Source: UBA961 sp014191195 (GTDB taxonomy: Bacteria; Bacteroidota; Ignavibacteria; Kapaibacteriales; UBA961). From it: 64,000 bases of DNA. Of this stretch, positions 17,054-26,359 are shown in pieces (position 1 is the first letter of the stretch; every line of letters starts with the position of its first letter). The notes beneath the pieces were generated by a model. The model worked only from the letters and a program-made list of their open reading frames with translations. It was not told the DNA's origin and did no database searches. Made by a program: the position numbers and the translations under genes. The stretch is from positions 2,294,001 to 2,358,000 of the forward strand of contig OZ123195.1 of assembly GCA_964204605.1 (NCBI GenBank), read 5' to 3'.

Positions 17054-19357
17054 ATGAAAAAATTATCACTCATTCTAAGCATGTTCTTAGTCTGTTCTAT
17101 TGGAAGTATTAATTTAGTAATAGCACAGATACCGAAAGTATTAACATATCAAGGGATAGTTACTGGAATTGACGGGAAACCAGTAGATAGTTTGTTAAAT
17201 ATGACATTTAAATTGTATCAGGATATTTCAGGCGGACAACCCTTATTTGAAGAAACGCAAAATGTTCCCATTAGTAAAGGATTATACACAGTATATTTAG
17301 GATATAAAACACCATTAAATCTACCATTCGATAATCAGTATTTTATATCTATAACAATGGATGGCATTGAATCAATTTCAAGAATTCCATTTGCAACAGT
17401 TCCTTATGCTTTCAAAGCAGAGAGTGTTCCTGATAGCTCAATTAGTACTAAACAATTAAGTAAAAAAGGAGCCTCTACCGGGCAGGTATTATCTGCTGGT
17501 GAAAATGGCGTGAATTGGACAAGAATAGTAAATAAAATTATTCCTGGTGAAAATTTTTATGTATCGCCTGATAGTGGATCCGGCATAGTAACAATTGGTT
17601 TGATTGATGGAAGTATAAGAGGCAATCAATTGGTTGATGGTACAATTACTCCACAAAAATTTGGCGTTCCTGCTAGCCCAATTGATAAGCAATTATTGTC
17701 TTATGATGGTATTGGACAAGTATTAAAATGGGTAGACCCACCAAATGGAGGAATTATTTATCCTTATAGTGCTATAGCACAAAATACGACAACGCTATTT
17801 TCAATTAGAAATAATGGTAATGGCCCTGCAGGTAAATTTTCAGTAAGTGCTAATCCAAGTACTGCAAATGCACTTGTTGGCGAAAATAATGGAATAGGAT
17901 CTGCAATAGCAGGATTAGCCTCTGGTAATGGACCTGCTGGGTCTTTTACAGTAACTAATATCAGTGCAACTTCTTCGGCTTTAAAAGTTGAGTCAAATTC
18001 TTCAGGAATAGGCTTAGATGCTATAATGAGTAATACTGCTGCAAAGAATAGCATTGCAATTAGAGGAAGAAGTGCTAGTACTGGAGATTCATCTTTTGCA
18101 GTTATGGGTACTGTGAGTTCTACTAATCCAGGAGTAAATTCAGCAGGACTTCGTGGAATAGCAGCAAGTTCTAATGAAAAAGCATTTGGAATATGGGGAA
18201 CTCATAATGGAAAAGGAAGTGCTGTTTATGGCAATTCCAAATTAGGAATTGGAATGTATGGACAAAGTAAAGATAGCATAGGTATTTATGGACTTCATAG
18301 CGATACTTTAGGAGTGAATCCCGGAATATATGCAGCATCTGCTTCTTTGGCAGATTCAGCAATCGCATTAAAAGCTAATATATCTTCTTCTAATCCTGGA
18401 ATTAGATCAGCTGCAATAGTTGGTATTAATTCAGGGAATGGATTTAATGGTATTGGCGTATTAGGACAACATGCAGGAAAAGGCGTAGCAGTTCAAGGGC
18501 AAAGCGATGCAGGTATCGGAGTAGTTGGAATCAGTAAAGATTCTACAGCTATCATGGCATATCATACAGGAATTTCTGGTTCTCAATCAGCAATCTATGC
18601 AGAAACTCAGTCAGAGTCAATTTCAGCATCTGGTATAGAAGGCTATGCTTCTGCTATAAAAGGTGGTATTAGTTCTGCAGGTATCAAAGGTGTAAATAAA
18701 AGTACAAATGCAAATGGTTATGGCGTTAGTGGCTCACATAGCGGTTTAGGTTATGGTATATATGGTTTAAGTAATCAAGGAAATGGTATTGTAGGTGAGT
18801 CTTCAGAAAATGCTAATGGAAAAAGTGGCGTATTAGGACAAAGCTCTAGCAGAACTGGTACAGGTGTATTAGGCAAGGCTACATCTACTTTAGGTGTTAC
18901 AGTAGGCGTTCTAGGTACTACAATTAGTGATTCAGGTATAGCAATCAAAGGAATTGCTGCTACAAGTAATGGTGGTAATCCATATGCAGGTTATTTTCAA
19001 GGTAAGCTACATGTAACAGGTGATATAACAAAGACATATAATCCGGCATCTCCAACTGGAGAACGCAGAGCTATGCCAATAGCATATGGCTCTATCAATG
19101 CAGTTGGATTAATTCTTTCTGGAACACCTAATTTTACTGCCAGGTGGGATGCAGCCGAACAACAATATGTACTTACAATTAATAATGAAATATATGTTCC
19201 AACAACATATGTAACCACCGTAGCGCCAAATGGTGTGAATTACCCTGTGATACCAGTTACAGGAAATGTTCCTAATGATGCATTAGGAATAAGGATGTTC
19301 AATCTTGCTGGACAACCTATTCAATGTAATTTTCATTTTGTAGTCTATAAGCCTTAA
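17054..19357 (+). CDS. Secreted fibre-like protein with glycine-rich repeats
   Basis: ATG at 17054 is preferred over an upstream TTG as it opens a signal peptide (MKKLSLILSMFLVCSIGSI, cleavage near VIAQ). Residues 22-130 form the N-terminal domain shared with the previous gene (PKVLTYQGIVTGIDGKPV, ATVPYAFKAESV). From about 240 to 670 the chain is a long series of G-x-G repeats (GIGMYGQSKDSIGIYGLHSD, GIGVLGQHAGKGVAVQGQS, GYGIYGLSNQGNGIVGESS). They resemble the trimeric stalks of tail-fibre-like proteins. The C-terminal domain begins YAGYFQGKLHVTGDITKTYN and ends FHFVVYKP. No sorting domain is seen. Length 768 aa. Role unknown. Confidence 0.75.
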   Translation: MKKLSLILSMFLVCSIGSINLVIAQIPKVLTYQGIVTGIDGKPVDSLLNMTFKLYQDISGGQPLFEETQNVPISKGLYTVYLGYKTPLNLPFDNQYFISITMDGIESISRIPFATVPYAFKAESVPDSSISTKQLSKKGASTGQVLSAGENGVNWTRIVNKIIPGENFYVSPDSGSGIVTIGLIDGSIRGNQLVDGTITPQKFGVPASPIDKQLLSYDGIGQVLKWVDPPNGGIIYPYSAIAQNTTTLFSIRNNGNGPAGKFSVSANPSTANALVGENNGIGSAIAGLASGNGPAGSFTVTNISATSSALKVESNSSGIGLDAIMSNTAAKNSIAIRGRSASTGDSSFAVMGTVSSTNPGVNSAGLRGIAASSNEKAFGIWGTHNGKGSAVYGNSKLGIGMYGQSKDSIGIYGLHSDTLGVNPGIYAASASLADSAIALKANISSSNPGIRSAAIVGINSGNGFNGIGVLGQHAGKGVAVQGQSDAGIGVVGISKDSTAIMAYHTGISGSQSAIYAETQSESISASGIEGYASAIKGGISSAGIKGVNKSTNANGYGVSGSHSGLGYGIYGLSNQGNGIVGESSENANGKSGVLGQSSSRTGTGVLGKATSTLGVTVGVLGTTISDSGIAIKGIAATSNGGNPYAGYFQGKLHVTGDITKTYNPASPTGERRAMPIAYGSINAVGLILSGTPNFTARWDAAEQQYVLTINNEIYVPTTYVTTVAPNGVNYPVIPVTGNVPNDALGIRMFNLAGQPIQCNFHFVVYKP

Positions 19358-19380
19358 AATATACTGTACAGTATAAGAAA

Positions 19381-19420
19381 AAAAGTCCCGATAGAGGTTA
19401 TTTCTATCGGGACTTTTTTT
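19381..19420 (+). terminator. Strong bidirectional terminator
   Basis: A 14-bp perfect stem (AAAAGTCCCGATAG with CTATCGGGACTTTT), a nine-base loop and a T-run. It serves the fibre gene ending at 19357. On the minus strand it would also have served the decayed gene that ends at 19433. Confidence 0.92.
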
Positions 19421-19432
19421 ATCACAGATACA

Positions 19433-19707
19433 TTATCTAGCTATCATTAATGGTAATGATAAGACTTCATTATTCATATATGTAATAATGACAGTATGAG
19501 ATCCATTTCCTGGTGACATCTCAATAGCAGTACTTCCGCTTAACTTCAGTTCCAATCCAAGTTAGATTGATTGTGCTTCCTTTGCATAATGAACTTGGAT
19601 CATTATAGGAAGTGATTGTTATACTGGTTTCTGCCTATGCATATATACATATAAATGCGCTTAATGCTAAAGAAATCAGTACCGAAAAGATTCTAGACTT
19701 TTTTCAT
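19433..19707 (-). pseudogene. Decayed small T9SS cargo gene
   Basis: Reading the minus strand from an ATG at 19707 and correcting one frameshift after MKK gives a signal peptide (SRIFSVLISLALSAFICIYA). It then meets an in-frame TAG at the expected cleavage region. It continues as AETSITITSYNDPSSLCKGS and TINLTWIGTE, and after a second frameshift as LSGSTAIEMSP, ending in PGNGSHTVIITYMNNE, VLSLPLMIAR and a stop. The middle resembles a domain in the large neighbour gene (RNSPLDILWTANGLSGTTTI, EMSP). The end is a T9SS sorting-domain tail. Three lesions make it non-functional; it is either a dying gene or an internally deleted copy of a larger relative. Confidence 0.75.
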
Positions 19708-19800
19708 TTTATTATCCCATACTTAGTAAAACATCCTTGATTAAAAGTATTGGGTTATCTAGGTATTTTCTATGATAAGCATCATAGATCTCAATTACTT

Positions 19801-19836
19801 TAAAAAAAGCCTGAAGAGGACTCTCTTCAGGCTTTT
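19801..19836 (-). terminator. Terminator of the Ig-like T9SS gene
   Basis: A perfect 14-bp stem (AAAAGCCTGAAGAG with CTCTTCAGGCTTTT) with a four-base loop and a T-run on the minus strand, 21 bases beyond the stop of the large gene transcribed leftward. Confidence 0.92.
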
Positions 19837-19856
19837 ATTAATTATGTAAGTGATAT

Positions 19857-22598
19857 TTATCTTTGAATAATGATTGGTAAACCAAATGATTTACCATTAT
19901 GAAGATTCACAATAGCAATATAGGAACCTGGTATTGTATGATGAATATCAATAGCGCAAGTAGTAGACTGGTTTTGAATATTATGTTTTGCGATAGTTTC
20001 ACCCAAAACATTTATTAATCGTACAGAATGAATTGCTTGTGCAGATTGAATTTCAAGAATTTCATTAGCTGGATTTGGGAATGCTGAAATTCCAGAAAAC
20101 ATATCGAATTCACTAATACTTGATGGTGAAGCATATGTTGCAGATAAAGGAATAGTAAATACTTGTGAAGCATTAGAAGATTGAGAAATTTTTACAAGTA
20201 ATTCAGCATTATAAGTTCCATCTTGATTAGTAGCAAAGCTAAGTAATACTTCCTTGCATGTACCTGGCTCTATAGATAGTGGTAAAGCTGGAGGATTAGA
20301 TAAAGTAAAAGTTGAAGATCCATTAATAGATAACTCAGAAACAGAAGCAGCTTTTGTTCCAGTATTGCAAATCTTGATTAATGTATCTTTTTTGTTTACA
20401 GCTATTTTTCCTAAAATTATTGGAGTAGTAGCAATATCTTCAAAGCAACTTGTACCAGATATATTTATAAGGCCTGGAGAAGTAACCGAATTACTTGCAA
20501 AAGCAATTGAAGCATTATTTGTAATCTCTGATTTAGGAGAGAATTCTAAGCCCAATGCTTTTGTTTCATTAGCTGCAAGTATAAAAGGGGCTTTTCCTGA
20601 AATTATAGAATAATTATTAGCTGCGGGGCCACTTAATGTAATCGCAGTAATATTTAATTCTTCATTGCCTGTATTTGTTATAAGAGCAGAAATTACAGTA
20701 TCCTTTGTTGTTCCTTTATTAATACAACCAAAATCAATAGTTCTTGTAGAAAGAGTTAATGTTGGTCCTTTAGAGGCAGGTTTAACGCTTAAAAAGGTTT
20801 TTGAACTAGTAACTGTTCCACATGAATTTGTAATGATACATTCATACGATCCACTATCAGCAAATTGAGTAGCTGCTATGGTATATCTATCGCTAGTAGC
20901 ATTATTGATTTCTTTTCCATCTTTTTTCCATTTATAGCCAAGATTTGACCCTAATGCTATAATGCGAAGTGATGCCTCTGTATTAACTATAACTGTAGTA
21001 TCGGCCATATTTCTTGCTATTAGAGGCTTTGACAAAACAATAAGCTTTATTGATCTTTCATTGCCTGATTCACCACATTGGTTTTTAGCAGTAACCGTAT
21101 ACACACCTGAATCAGCACTTGCAATACTATTTATAGTGAAAGAAGAATCAGTATTTGGGAGTAGATTTCCATTCTTTTTCCATATATACCCAGAAATAAT
21201 AGCACCAGTACCTTGAGCAAATAATTGAAGTTTATTGCCTATGCATAATGATGAGTCATTCCCAGTAAAATTAGATACTGTAATAGGAATTTGAACCATT
21301 TGTACTGTAGCTGCATTAGATGTAACCGCTGGAGAACATATGCCTGTAACAACACAGTCATATTGTCCTGCATCATTTGCAGTCATAGATGAAATAGTAT
21401 AAGCTGCTTTATTACCATTGGGTATAGCAGTACCATTTTTTCGCCATGCATATGATATAGTAGTGCCAGTAGCAGAAACATTTAAGGTAACTTGAGAGCC
21501 AAAACAGGCATTTGCAGAGCTAGGATGGCTAGAAATAGCAGGGCTTTGAGCAATAAATACAAGAGAAGCTTCGCTAGTAAGATTTGTACAACCATTTAAT
21601 TCAACACTGTATTGTCCTGAAGCCCCAATTTGTGCATTAGTTATAGTGTATGTTCTTGAATTTGCCCCTGATATTGGACTTGACCCCTTAAACCATTTAT
21701 ATGTTAAAAATGGATCTTCTTTATCAGGCATCACACTTAATGTAATATTTCCACCAATACATGCTGTATCAAAAGCTTTAGGTTGTATAGCAATAATTGG
21801 TGTAGGCAGAACTGAAACATTCGCATCATTGGTGTCTGAAACAGCGCCATTAATCACTCTAAAACGGTAATTATTACCATAGGTTGCACTTGCAGGTACT
21901 GTCCATTGAAAATTAGTCACATTTGCAGGAACAGATCCAATTTGTGCCCAAGGTAAAGTTCCTGTTGGCGACATTTCAATGGTAGTTGTTCCGCTTAATC
22001 CATTAGCTGTCCATAGAATATCAAGTGGGGAATTTCTGCAATATTTAGCTGCATTATTTTGAGAATTAATGACGATAGAAGCGCTGGCTTGAACATTTAT
22101 GGTTATGCTGGACATTAGATTCCAAAAATCACCGGTATTAGCATCATTATTATTTACTGCATTGCCGGCTGCTCTTAATGTATATACACCTGGTATAGCA
22201 GGCGCTGTCCAAGTAAATGTATATTCGGTTTCACCACCAGTAATTGCAACAGGTGCTGAATGTGTTAATTCATTATTGGAGCTTACACAATTAGTCAAAT
22301 TGGAAAAAGATCCTGCATTATTGTTACTACTATTTTTTACTGCAATATTTACACCTGATTTTGGCATACTTGCATGTGCAACTATAACCTTAAATGTTTT
22401 GGATTCACCTGTTGATAGGGAAAAAGGGCCATTGCCTTCTCTTAAAAAAACGGATGTTGTGGTACTTGAACCACCATGACATCCACCACAACCATTGATA
22501 GAACTTCCTGTTTTCCCGCCACTAGATGCAATTATGGGGCTTATATTAATGAGTGTAGCCACACATATCACAAAAAAAGTAAAAAGTATATTAGCCAT
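19857..22598 (-). CDS. Large secreted Ig-like T9SS protein with choice-of-anchor-V type head
   Basis: Start at 22598 (MANILF) is preferred over 22631: it has AGGA six bases upstream and opens a good signal peptide. Just after it, INGCGGCHGG gives a CxxCH motif (Cys37, Cys40, His41), the signature heading the choice-of-anchor-V family. Whether it holds haem is unproven. Residues 50-170 form the associated beta domain. Then come several Ig-like domains, each with paired Cys and a Y-x-C/Y-x-V strand (AGQYDCVVTG, SGVYTVTAKNQCG, SGSYECIITNSCG). An abnormal-spindle-like region follows (ITNTGNEELNI). The T9SS sorting domain closes it (FPNPANEILEI, VLGETIAKH, IPGSYIAIV). Surface-located; ligand unknown. 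Confidence 0.85.
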   Translation of the reverse strand: MANILFTFFVICVATLINISPIIASSGGKTGSSINGCGGCHGGSSTTTSVFLREGNGPFSLSTGESKTFKVIVAHASMPKSGVNIAVKNSSNNNAGSFSNLTNCVSSNNELTHSAPVAITGGETEYTFTWTAPAIPGVYTLRAAGNAVNNNDANTGDFWNLMSSITINVQASASIVINSQNNAAKYCRNSPLDILWTANGLSGTTTIEMSPTGTLPWAQIGSVPANVTNFQWTVPASATYGNNYRFRVINGAVSDTNDANVSVLPTPIIAIQPKAFDTACIGGNITLSVMPDKEDPFLTYKWFKGSSPISGANSRTYTITNAQIGASGQYSVELNGCTNLTSEASLVFIAQSPAISSHPSSANACFGSQVTLNVSATGTTISYAWRKNGTAIPNGNKAAYTISSMTANDAGQYDCVVTGICSPAVTSNAATVQMVQIPITVSNFTGNDSSLCIGNKLQLFAQGTGAIISGYIWKKNGNLLPNTDSSFTINSIASADSGVYTVTAKNQCGESGNERSIKLIVLSKPLIARNMADTTVIVNTEASLRIIALGSNLGYKWKKDGKEINNATSDRYTIAATQFADSGSYECIITNSCGTVTSSKTFLSVKPASKGPTLTLSTRTIDFGCINKGTTKDTVISALITNTGNEELNITAITLSGPAANNYSIISGKAPFILAANETKALGLEFSPKSEITNNASIAFASNSVTSPGLINISGTSCFEDIATTPIILGKIAVNKKDTLIKICNTGTKAASVSELSINGSSTFTLSNPPALPLSIEPGTCKEVLLSFATNQDGTYNAELLVKISQSSNASQVFTIPLSATYASPSSISEFDMFSGISAFPNPANEILEIQSAQAIHSVRLINVLGETIAKHNIQNQSTTCAIDIHHTIPGSYIAIVNLHNGKSFGLPIIIQR

Positions 22599-22676
22599 GA
22601 TAGTTCCTGATATATTTACAAAATGTTTCAAATGAAGTATTTCAAAATAAAGATATTGATTGAGTAATTAACATAA

Positions 22677-25310
22677 CTATAATTTCTTTTTTAATTGAAT
22701 AAGGGCTTCGAATGCTTGTAAAGGCGAAAGTGCATTGATATCGATATCTTGTAAAGCTCTTCTTATAGCATCATCGCGAATTTCAAACATAGAAAACTGT
22801 GATTCTGATTCTCGCAAATGTATATCTTGGATTTTTTTATCATATTCGATAGCATTCGTATTGATATATACTGGAGAAGAAGTTTCTAAAGTAGAAAGAA
22901 TATTATTTGCCCTAGAGATAACACTTGGTGGTAATCCTGCCATATGCGCAACATGAATACCAAAAGAATGATCACTTGTACCACGTATTACTTTGTGAGT
23001 AAATAGTAGGCTTTGAAGCACTTCTTTTACATCGACTTTATAATTAACTGCACGAGATAAATGTTCGGTTAAGCTAGTTAATTCGTGATAATGAGTTGCA
23101 AAAAGCACCCTAGAATTCAGAATATCATGTACATATTCCGCAATTGCCCAGGCAATAGAAATCCCATCAAATGTTGCGGTGCCTCGTCCAACTTCATCTA
23201 AAAGTAAAAGACTTTTCTCTGTTGCATTATTAAGAATATTAGCTGCTTCTTGCATTTCTACAAGAAATGTACTTTCACCAGCAGAAATATTGTCTTGAGC
23301 ACCAACTCTTGTAAAAATACGGTCTACAATGCCAATGGTAGCTGATTCTGCAGGCACATAACATCCAATTTGAGCCATCAATACGATGAGTCCTACTTGG
23401 CGAAGATAGCAGGATTTACCTGCCATATTCGGACCAGTAATTATATGGATTCTTTCTTTTGCATCAAAAACGGTAGAATTTGAGACAAATGAATTACCAG
23501 GATTTAACATTCTTTCCACAACTGGATGTCTACCACCAATAATATGTAAATCATTATTTTCATTAATTATTGGTTCTGAATACTTGTATAGTTTAGAAAC
23601 GCTCGCAAAACTATGTAAGCAATCTATTTTTGATACTACAGATGCTAGGGCTTGTATGTGTTCGGTATATTCAATTACTTGAAGGCGAAGTTCTAAAAAT
23701 AGATTTTGTTCTAATTCGCTGATTTTATCTGAAGCATTGACTATTTTTTCTTCGATATTTTTCAATTCTTCTGTTATATATCGTTCTGCATTGGCTAAAG
23801 TTTGCCTTCGTTCATATCTTTGTTCTGGAACTTTGCTTTTGTGGGTATTACTAATTTCAATATAATAACCAAACACACCATTAGAGCTAATCTTTAGAGA
23901 TGAAATTCCAGTTAGATCTCTTTCTCTTTGCATATATTCTTGTATCCAGTTCTTACCAGAATACATTGCTTCCACATATTCATCTAAGATTGCAGAATAG
24001 CCTCGATTAAATACATTGCCATTTCCGATTACTACAGGTGCCTCTTCTTGTAATGCTTGTTCGATTAATTTTGTTAATTGATCTAATGGGACTAATTGAT
24101 CAACTAGCGATATGAGATATGGTGAAAGTTGAATTTTGCCTAATAATTCTTTTAGCAGAGGAATTATATCTAAACTTTTCTTTAAGGCATATAGATCTCT
24201 AGGATTGCATCTTCCAGCGCACACCTTGGCAATTAATCGTTCTAAATCACCAATTTGTTTCATGATATATTCACATTCTTGAAGAATATTTCCTGAATTC
24301 ACAAAGGATTTTACTGCAGAAAGTCTTTCCTCGATGGAATGTAAAGATCTAAGAGGCCTACCAACCCACATTTTGAATAAACGGCTGCCCATAGGTGTTT
24401 TAGTATGGTCTAGAATTGCCAATAAAGACCCCTCTTTTGTCTGATCATTCATGGAAGATAAAATTTCAAGATTTCTTCTTGTTGCATAATCCAAAGTCAT
24501 AAATTCCGATGGATTGAATACAGATATCCTGCTTATCTGAAGTGCAACAGATTTTTGTGTGTCTTGAATATATTGCAATACTGCACCTGCTGCAATAATA
24601 CCTGCATGCATATCATGAATACCAAAACCCTTTACATTTTTGGTATTAAAGTGTTTTACTAAGACATCGTATGCAAATTGATATTCAAAAATCCAGTCTT
24701 CTAGTTTAGTTATTGATGGATTAAATGGCAAGTCAGATATATCGTCTTGAAGCTCTCTATATAATGATTTCGAGATGATGATTTCTGCAGGAAGACATAA
24801 TTCTAGTATATGAAATATATCTTTTTTAGCTATTTCGCAGGTGAAAAACTCTCCAGTAGAAATATCGGCAAATGAAACACCATATACCATAAAACCTGAT
24901 TTATGAAATTGCACTGATATTGCGGCCACATATGTATTTCTTTTTGCGTCTAATAATTTATCATATAATCCAATTCCGGGTGTAACAACTTCTACAATGT
25001 CCCTTTTTACAATCCCTTTTGCCTGTTTTGGGTCCTCCACTTGTTCGCATACTGCAACTCTATAACCAGCCCTTACAAGTTTAGGAAGATAAACATCCAA
25101 TTGATGATAAGGAAAGCCTGCTAAAGGTACTTCGCCAGCATCGCCATTATTTCGTTTAGTTAAAGTAATGCCACAAACAGATGATGCAATCACTGCATCA
25201 TTTTCGAAGGTTTCAAAAAAATCACCCATCCTAAAAAGCATTACTGCATCAGGGTTTTTTGCCTTCATTTCTTTATATTGCCTCATCAGAGGCGTTTCTT
25301 TATCTTTCAT
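22677..25310 (-). CDS. mutS: DNA mismatch repair protein MutS
   Basis: Recognises base mismatches and starts methyl-independent or MutL-dependent repair. The mismatch-reading Phe-x-Glu is in MGDFFETF near residue 31. The connector, core lever and clamp domains follow, and the ATPase carries ITGPNMAGKS (Walker A, about residue 622), LLLDEVGRGTATFDG (Walker B and signature) and LFATHYHEL. The C-terminal helix-turn-helix region is present (SPLQAFEALIQLKKK). At 877 aa it is full length. No mutL is visible in the window. It stands alone on the minus strand with 45 bases to the next gene. Confidence 0.97.
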   Translation of the reverse strand: MKDKETPLMRQYKEMKAKNPDAVMLFRMGDFFETFENDAVIASSVCGITLTKRNNGDAGEVPLAGFPYHQLDVYLPKLVRAGYRVAVCEQVEDPKQAKGIVKRDIVEVVTPGIGLYDKLLDAKRNTYVAAISVQFHKSGFMVYGVSFADISTGEFFTCEIAKKDIFHILELCLPAEIIISKSLYRELQDDISDLPFNPSITKLEDWIFEYQFAYDVLVKHFNTKNVKGFGIHDMHAGIIAAGAVLQYIQDTQKSVALQISRISVFNPSEFMTLDYATRRNLEILSSMNDQTKEGSLLAILDHTKTPMGSRLFKMWVGRPLRSLHSIEERLSAVKSFVNSGNILQECEYIMKQIGDLERLIAKVCAGRCNPRDLYALKKSLDIIPLLKELLGKIQLSPYLISLVDQLVPLDQLTKLIEQALQEEAPVVIGNGNVFNRGYSAILDEYVEAMYSGKNWIQEYMQRERDLTGISSLKISSNGVFGYYIEISNTHKSKVPEQRYERRQTLANAERYITEELKNIEEKIVNASDKISELEQNLFLELRLQVIEYTEHIQALASVVSKIDCLHSFASVSKLYKYSEPIINENNDLHIIGGRHPVVERMLNPGNSFVSNSTVFDAKERIHIITGPNMAGKSCYLRQVGLIVLMAQIGCYVPAESATIGIVDRIFTRVGAQDNISAGESTFLVEMQEAANILNNATEKSLLLLDEVGRGTATFDGISIAWAIAEYVHDILNSRVLFATHYHELTSLTEHLSRAVNYKVDVKEVLQSLLFTHKVIRGTSDHSFGIHVAHMAGLPPSVISRANNILSTLETSSPVYINTNAIEYDKKIQDIHLRESESQFSMFEIRDDAIRRALQDIDINALSPLQAFEALIQLKKKL

Positions 25311-25447
25311 AACTGGGCTAAAAAGTCATAATCTTACTTGTAATCAAACAATATATATGCAAATTCGTTAAAAAATGGGTTCGTTGATTATGGAAATTAG
25401 ATGGATGAGATTTTTGAGTGTATTCCTGTTGGGATTAAGTAAAAAGT

Positions 25448-26359
25448 ATGAACATTAGAACATCAATTTTATATCTATGTATAACTTTCAGTGTATTCTT
25501 TACTAATCAAGATGCGTATGCAAAGAAAGTTAGCTTTGAGGGTTGGTTTGTTCAGCCTGATATTGCCGGAATATTACCAATTTGGGTAGAATTAGAAGTG
25601 TCTAATAATGGCAATATACAAGGTTGGTTTTGTTATAGAATAGATGGTGAAAAAAGTTTATTGCAGGGCACAGTAGATGGAGATGATTATAGTTTGAGTG
25701 TTCCTGGAACAAAAGGTAAATATAAAGAGGTATTAACGTTTAGTAAAGATGCTGATTCTTTAACTGGGGAATGGAAAAAGGGAAATGAATATATGTCTGT
25801 AACATTATATGATGCTTCTGAAGATCAAGAACAATTTATACCTTTACAGATTAAGACAAATTTTTCAAAAATGACAAAAAAGCATACTGATTCTATCGTA
25901 GATATTGAATATTTAATGGTTAAAAAAGGGTTAGTATCTGTAAAAGTGTATCATTCCAAAGCATCTGGAACAAGAGATTGGGCTTCATATCATACGATTG
26001 ATTTGCAAAAAAATAAGGAGATAAATCTTCTTGAATATGTAGATGCAAATGCTTTTAAAGCATTAAAAATTGTTTCTGATAATTATGCAGAATTACAAGC
26101 TAGAGAGCAATTAGAATCATTAACTACAGAAGATATTATGGAAATGGTACAATGTGGTTTTTCAAAAGAAGATGATTTCCACTTTGATGCTGTTGTTTTG
26201 TATCCTCATAAAACTGGGATAACATTATATTATCAAGATTTATTTGGTTTAGACGAAGCTTGCTTGCCCTATATATTCCCTATTGAATATGAAATTCCAT
26301 TAAAAGACTTTACATCTTGTATAAAAAAGGGTTCTCTTTTAACTAGATTCTTTCATTAA
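25448..26359 (+). CDS. Secreted protein of unknown function
   Basis: I do not recognise the family with certainty. A signal peptide (MNIRTSILYLCITFSVFF, cleavage near AYAKK) is followed by about 100 residues of beta-rich sequence (FEGWFVQPDIAGILPIWVEL, GWFCYRIDG, LTGEWKKGNEYMSVTLYD). The second half (residues 140-300) has the layout of the RsiV/DUF3298-like domain (WASYHTIDLQKNKEINLLEY, FHFDAVVLYPHKTGITLYYQ, EYEIPLKDF), which is a guess. The last 21 bases overlap the end of the convergent acr3 gene, so no terminator separates them. Confidence 0.6.
   Translation: MNIRTSILYLCITFSVFFTNQDAYAKKVSFEGWFVQPDIAGILPIWVELEVSNNGNIQGWFCYRIDGEKSLLQGTVDGDDYSLSVPGTKGKYKEVLTFSKDADSLTGEWKKGNEYMSVTLYDASEDQEQFIPLQIKTNFSKMTKKHTDSIVDIEYLMVKKGLVSVKVYHSKASGTRDWASYHTIDLQKNKEINLLEYVDANAFKALKIVSDNYAELQAREQLESLTTEDIMEMVQCGFSKEDDFHFDAVVLYPHKTGITLYYQDLFGLDEACLPYIFPIEYEIPLKDFTSCIKKGSLLTRFFH

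Noticed and set aside
14796..19357. A prophage remnant carrying tail fibres
   Set aside because: Each protein has a Sec signal peptide, and no capsid, terminase, integrase or lysis gene is nearby.
19433..19707. A real short gene read from one frame
   Set aside because: Every single frame is broken by a stop; only two corrections give continuous homology.
19712..19806. A minus-strand open stretch of about 30 codons just upstream of the decayed T9SS gene
   Set aside because: It has no start codon of its own and runs into the terminator stem. A frame of this length is expected by chance in such AT-rich DNA.
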